Shown piece by piece: positions 63,641-64,000 of a stretch of DNA of 64,000 bases. How positions within the stretch are numbered: position 1 is the stretch's first letter; each line of letters opens with the position of its first letter. The position numbers were made by a program, and so were the translations under genes. Location of the stretch: positions 61,212 to 125,211 of the forward strand of contig JAOTVR010000002.1 of NCBI GenBank assembly GCA_029863305.1. Direction: 5' to 3'. This stretch comes from Gammaproteobacteria bacterium (GTDB lineage Bacteria; Pseudomonadota; Gammaproteobacteria; Steroidobacterales; Woeseiaceae). Below the pieces are notes generated by a model that saw only the letters and a program-made list of their open reading frames with translations, did not search any database and was not told where the DNA came from.

Positions 63641-64000
63641 TGGAAACCCGATTCGGATTTGGCAAGAACGTCGACATGGATTTCGATGCGGCGATCGAGA
63701 AAGTAACGGCGGATCTGCAGACAGAAGGCTTCGGTGTCCTGTCCGACATCGACGTTGCGGCGAAGATGAAAGAGAAGCTCGGCAAGGATATGCCGCGCTA
63801 TCGGATTCTTGGTGCGTGCAACCCGGCGTTAGCCCACCAGGCAATCAGCGCCGTGCCGGACATTGGTCTGTTGTTACCGTGCAATGTGCTGGTTCGTGAA
63901 GACGATGCCGGCACGGTCTCGGTCAGTTTCATGGACCCCAGGAGTGTCATGTCACTTGTCGATGACCCGGATGTCGAGCCGCTCGCGGCAGAGGTAAAGA
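63640..64000 (+). CDS. DUF302-domain protein, cut by the window end
   Basis: The first 120 codons of a DUF302 protein: METRFGFGKNVDMDFDAAIE, TEGFGVLSDIDVAAKMKEKLG, YRILGACNPALAHQAI and GLLLPCNVLVRED. The ACNP and LLPCN Cys segments are typical of the family. DUF302 proteins are often small and found with sulfur or redox genes; their role is unknown. ATG overlaps the ArsR stop, so it is translated with the regulator. The usual length is about 130 residues, so the end is probably just outside. Confidence 0.88.
   Translation, partial: METRFGFGKNVDMDFDAAIEKVTADLQTEGFGVLSDIDVAAKMKEKLGKDMPRYRILGACNPALAHQAISAVPDIGLLLPCNVLVREDDAGTVSVSFMDPRSVMSLVDDPDVEPLAAEVK

Overview
This window is chromosomal DNA of a free-living, GC-rich Gram-negative bacterium, most likely a marine gammaproteobacterium. 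The clues are classic gammaproteobacterial gene neighbourhoods: rsmD/ftsYEX/rpoH, mutM/coaD, rpmBG/radC/coaBC/dut, dapF/DUF484/xerC, ubiEJB with ubiK, and algZR-hemCDXY. It also carries the dedicated sortase system known mainly from marine proteobacteria. A Woeseia-like or other deep-branching lineage is a guess; no rRNA or tRNA gene is present to place it. I saw no prophage, insertion sequence or CRISPR array.

Layout. 1-5.9 kb: gltB (5' end outside the window) and gltD. 5.9-9.3 kb: a Tat-exported LVIVD-type protein, a candidate 30-residue ORF, a small membrane protein and an unrecognised lipoprotein. 9.4-14.9 kb: a complete proteobacterial dedicated sortase locus, with a response regulator and histidine kinase on the minus strand diverging from a VIT/VWA sortase substrate and its sortase. 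14.9-21.5 kb: NUDIX hydrolase, two MATE exporters, a glutaryl-CoA dehydrogenase-like enzyme, an Mpo1/DUF962-like protein, an OmpA-family lipoprotein and a DUF3465-like ORF with no obvious start codon. 21.5-25.2 kb: ftsY-ftsE-ftsX and rpoH, with a perfect CIRCE operator in front of rpoH. 25.2-34.2 kb: rsmD, coaD, mutM, rpmB-rpmG, radC, coaBC, dut, pyrE, an exonuclease III, ampG and a Rieske protein. 34.2-43.5 kb: a tightly packed 11-gene minus-strand run, dapF-DUF484-xerC-hslVU-DUF971-ubiE-ubiJ-ubiB-acyltransferase-trmB, followed by a DUF6763-like gene. 43.7-51.6 kb: an orphan ParA and a DUF4124-algZ-algR-hemC-hemD-hemX-hemY-SDR run. 51.9-54.4 kb: a porin-glnK-amtB operon with a sigma-54 promoter and an upstream NtrC site. 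54.5-56.2 kb: ubiK and yifB. 56.3-63.1 kb: cytochrome c5, an NhaC-family antiporter, and an operon of an RND/MMPL transporter, a LolA-like periplasmic protein and an outer-membrane beta-barrel. 63.2-64 kb: an ArsR regulator and a DUF302 protein cut by the window end.

How it fits together. Most genes are housekeeping: nitrogen assimilation (gltBD, glnK-amtB), haem, ubiquinone, CoA and pyrimidine synthesis, division, heat shock and proteolysis. The regulation stands out. rpoH appears to be under HrcA/CIRCE, and the ammonium operon under NtrC/sigma-54. A predicted persulfide/redox-sensing ArsR regulator (two Cys exactly 66 residues apart, as in SqrR/BigR) sits on overlapping divergent promoters that drive itself plus DUF302 in one direction and a putative trans-envelope lipid export system in the other. 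That last locus is the best candidate for a little-described system.
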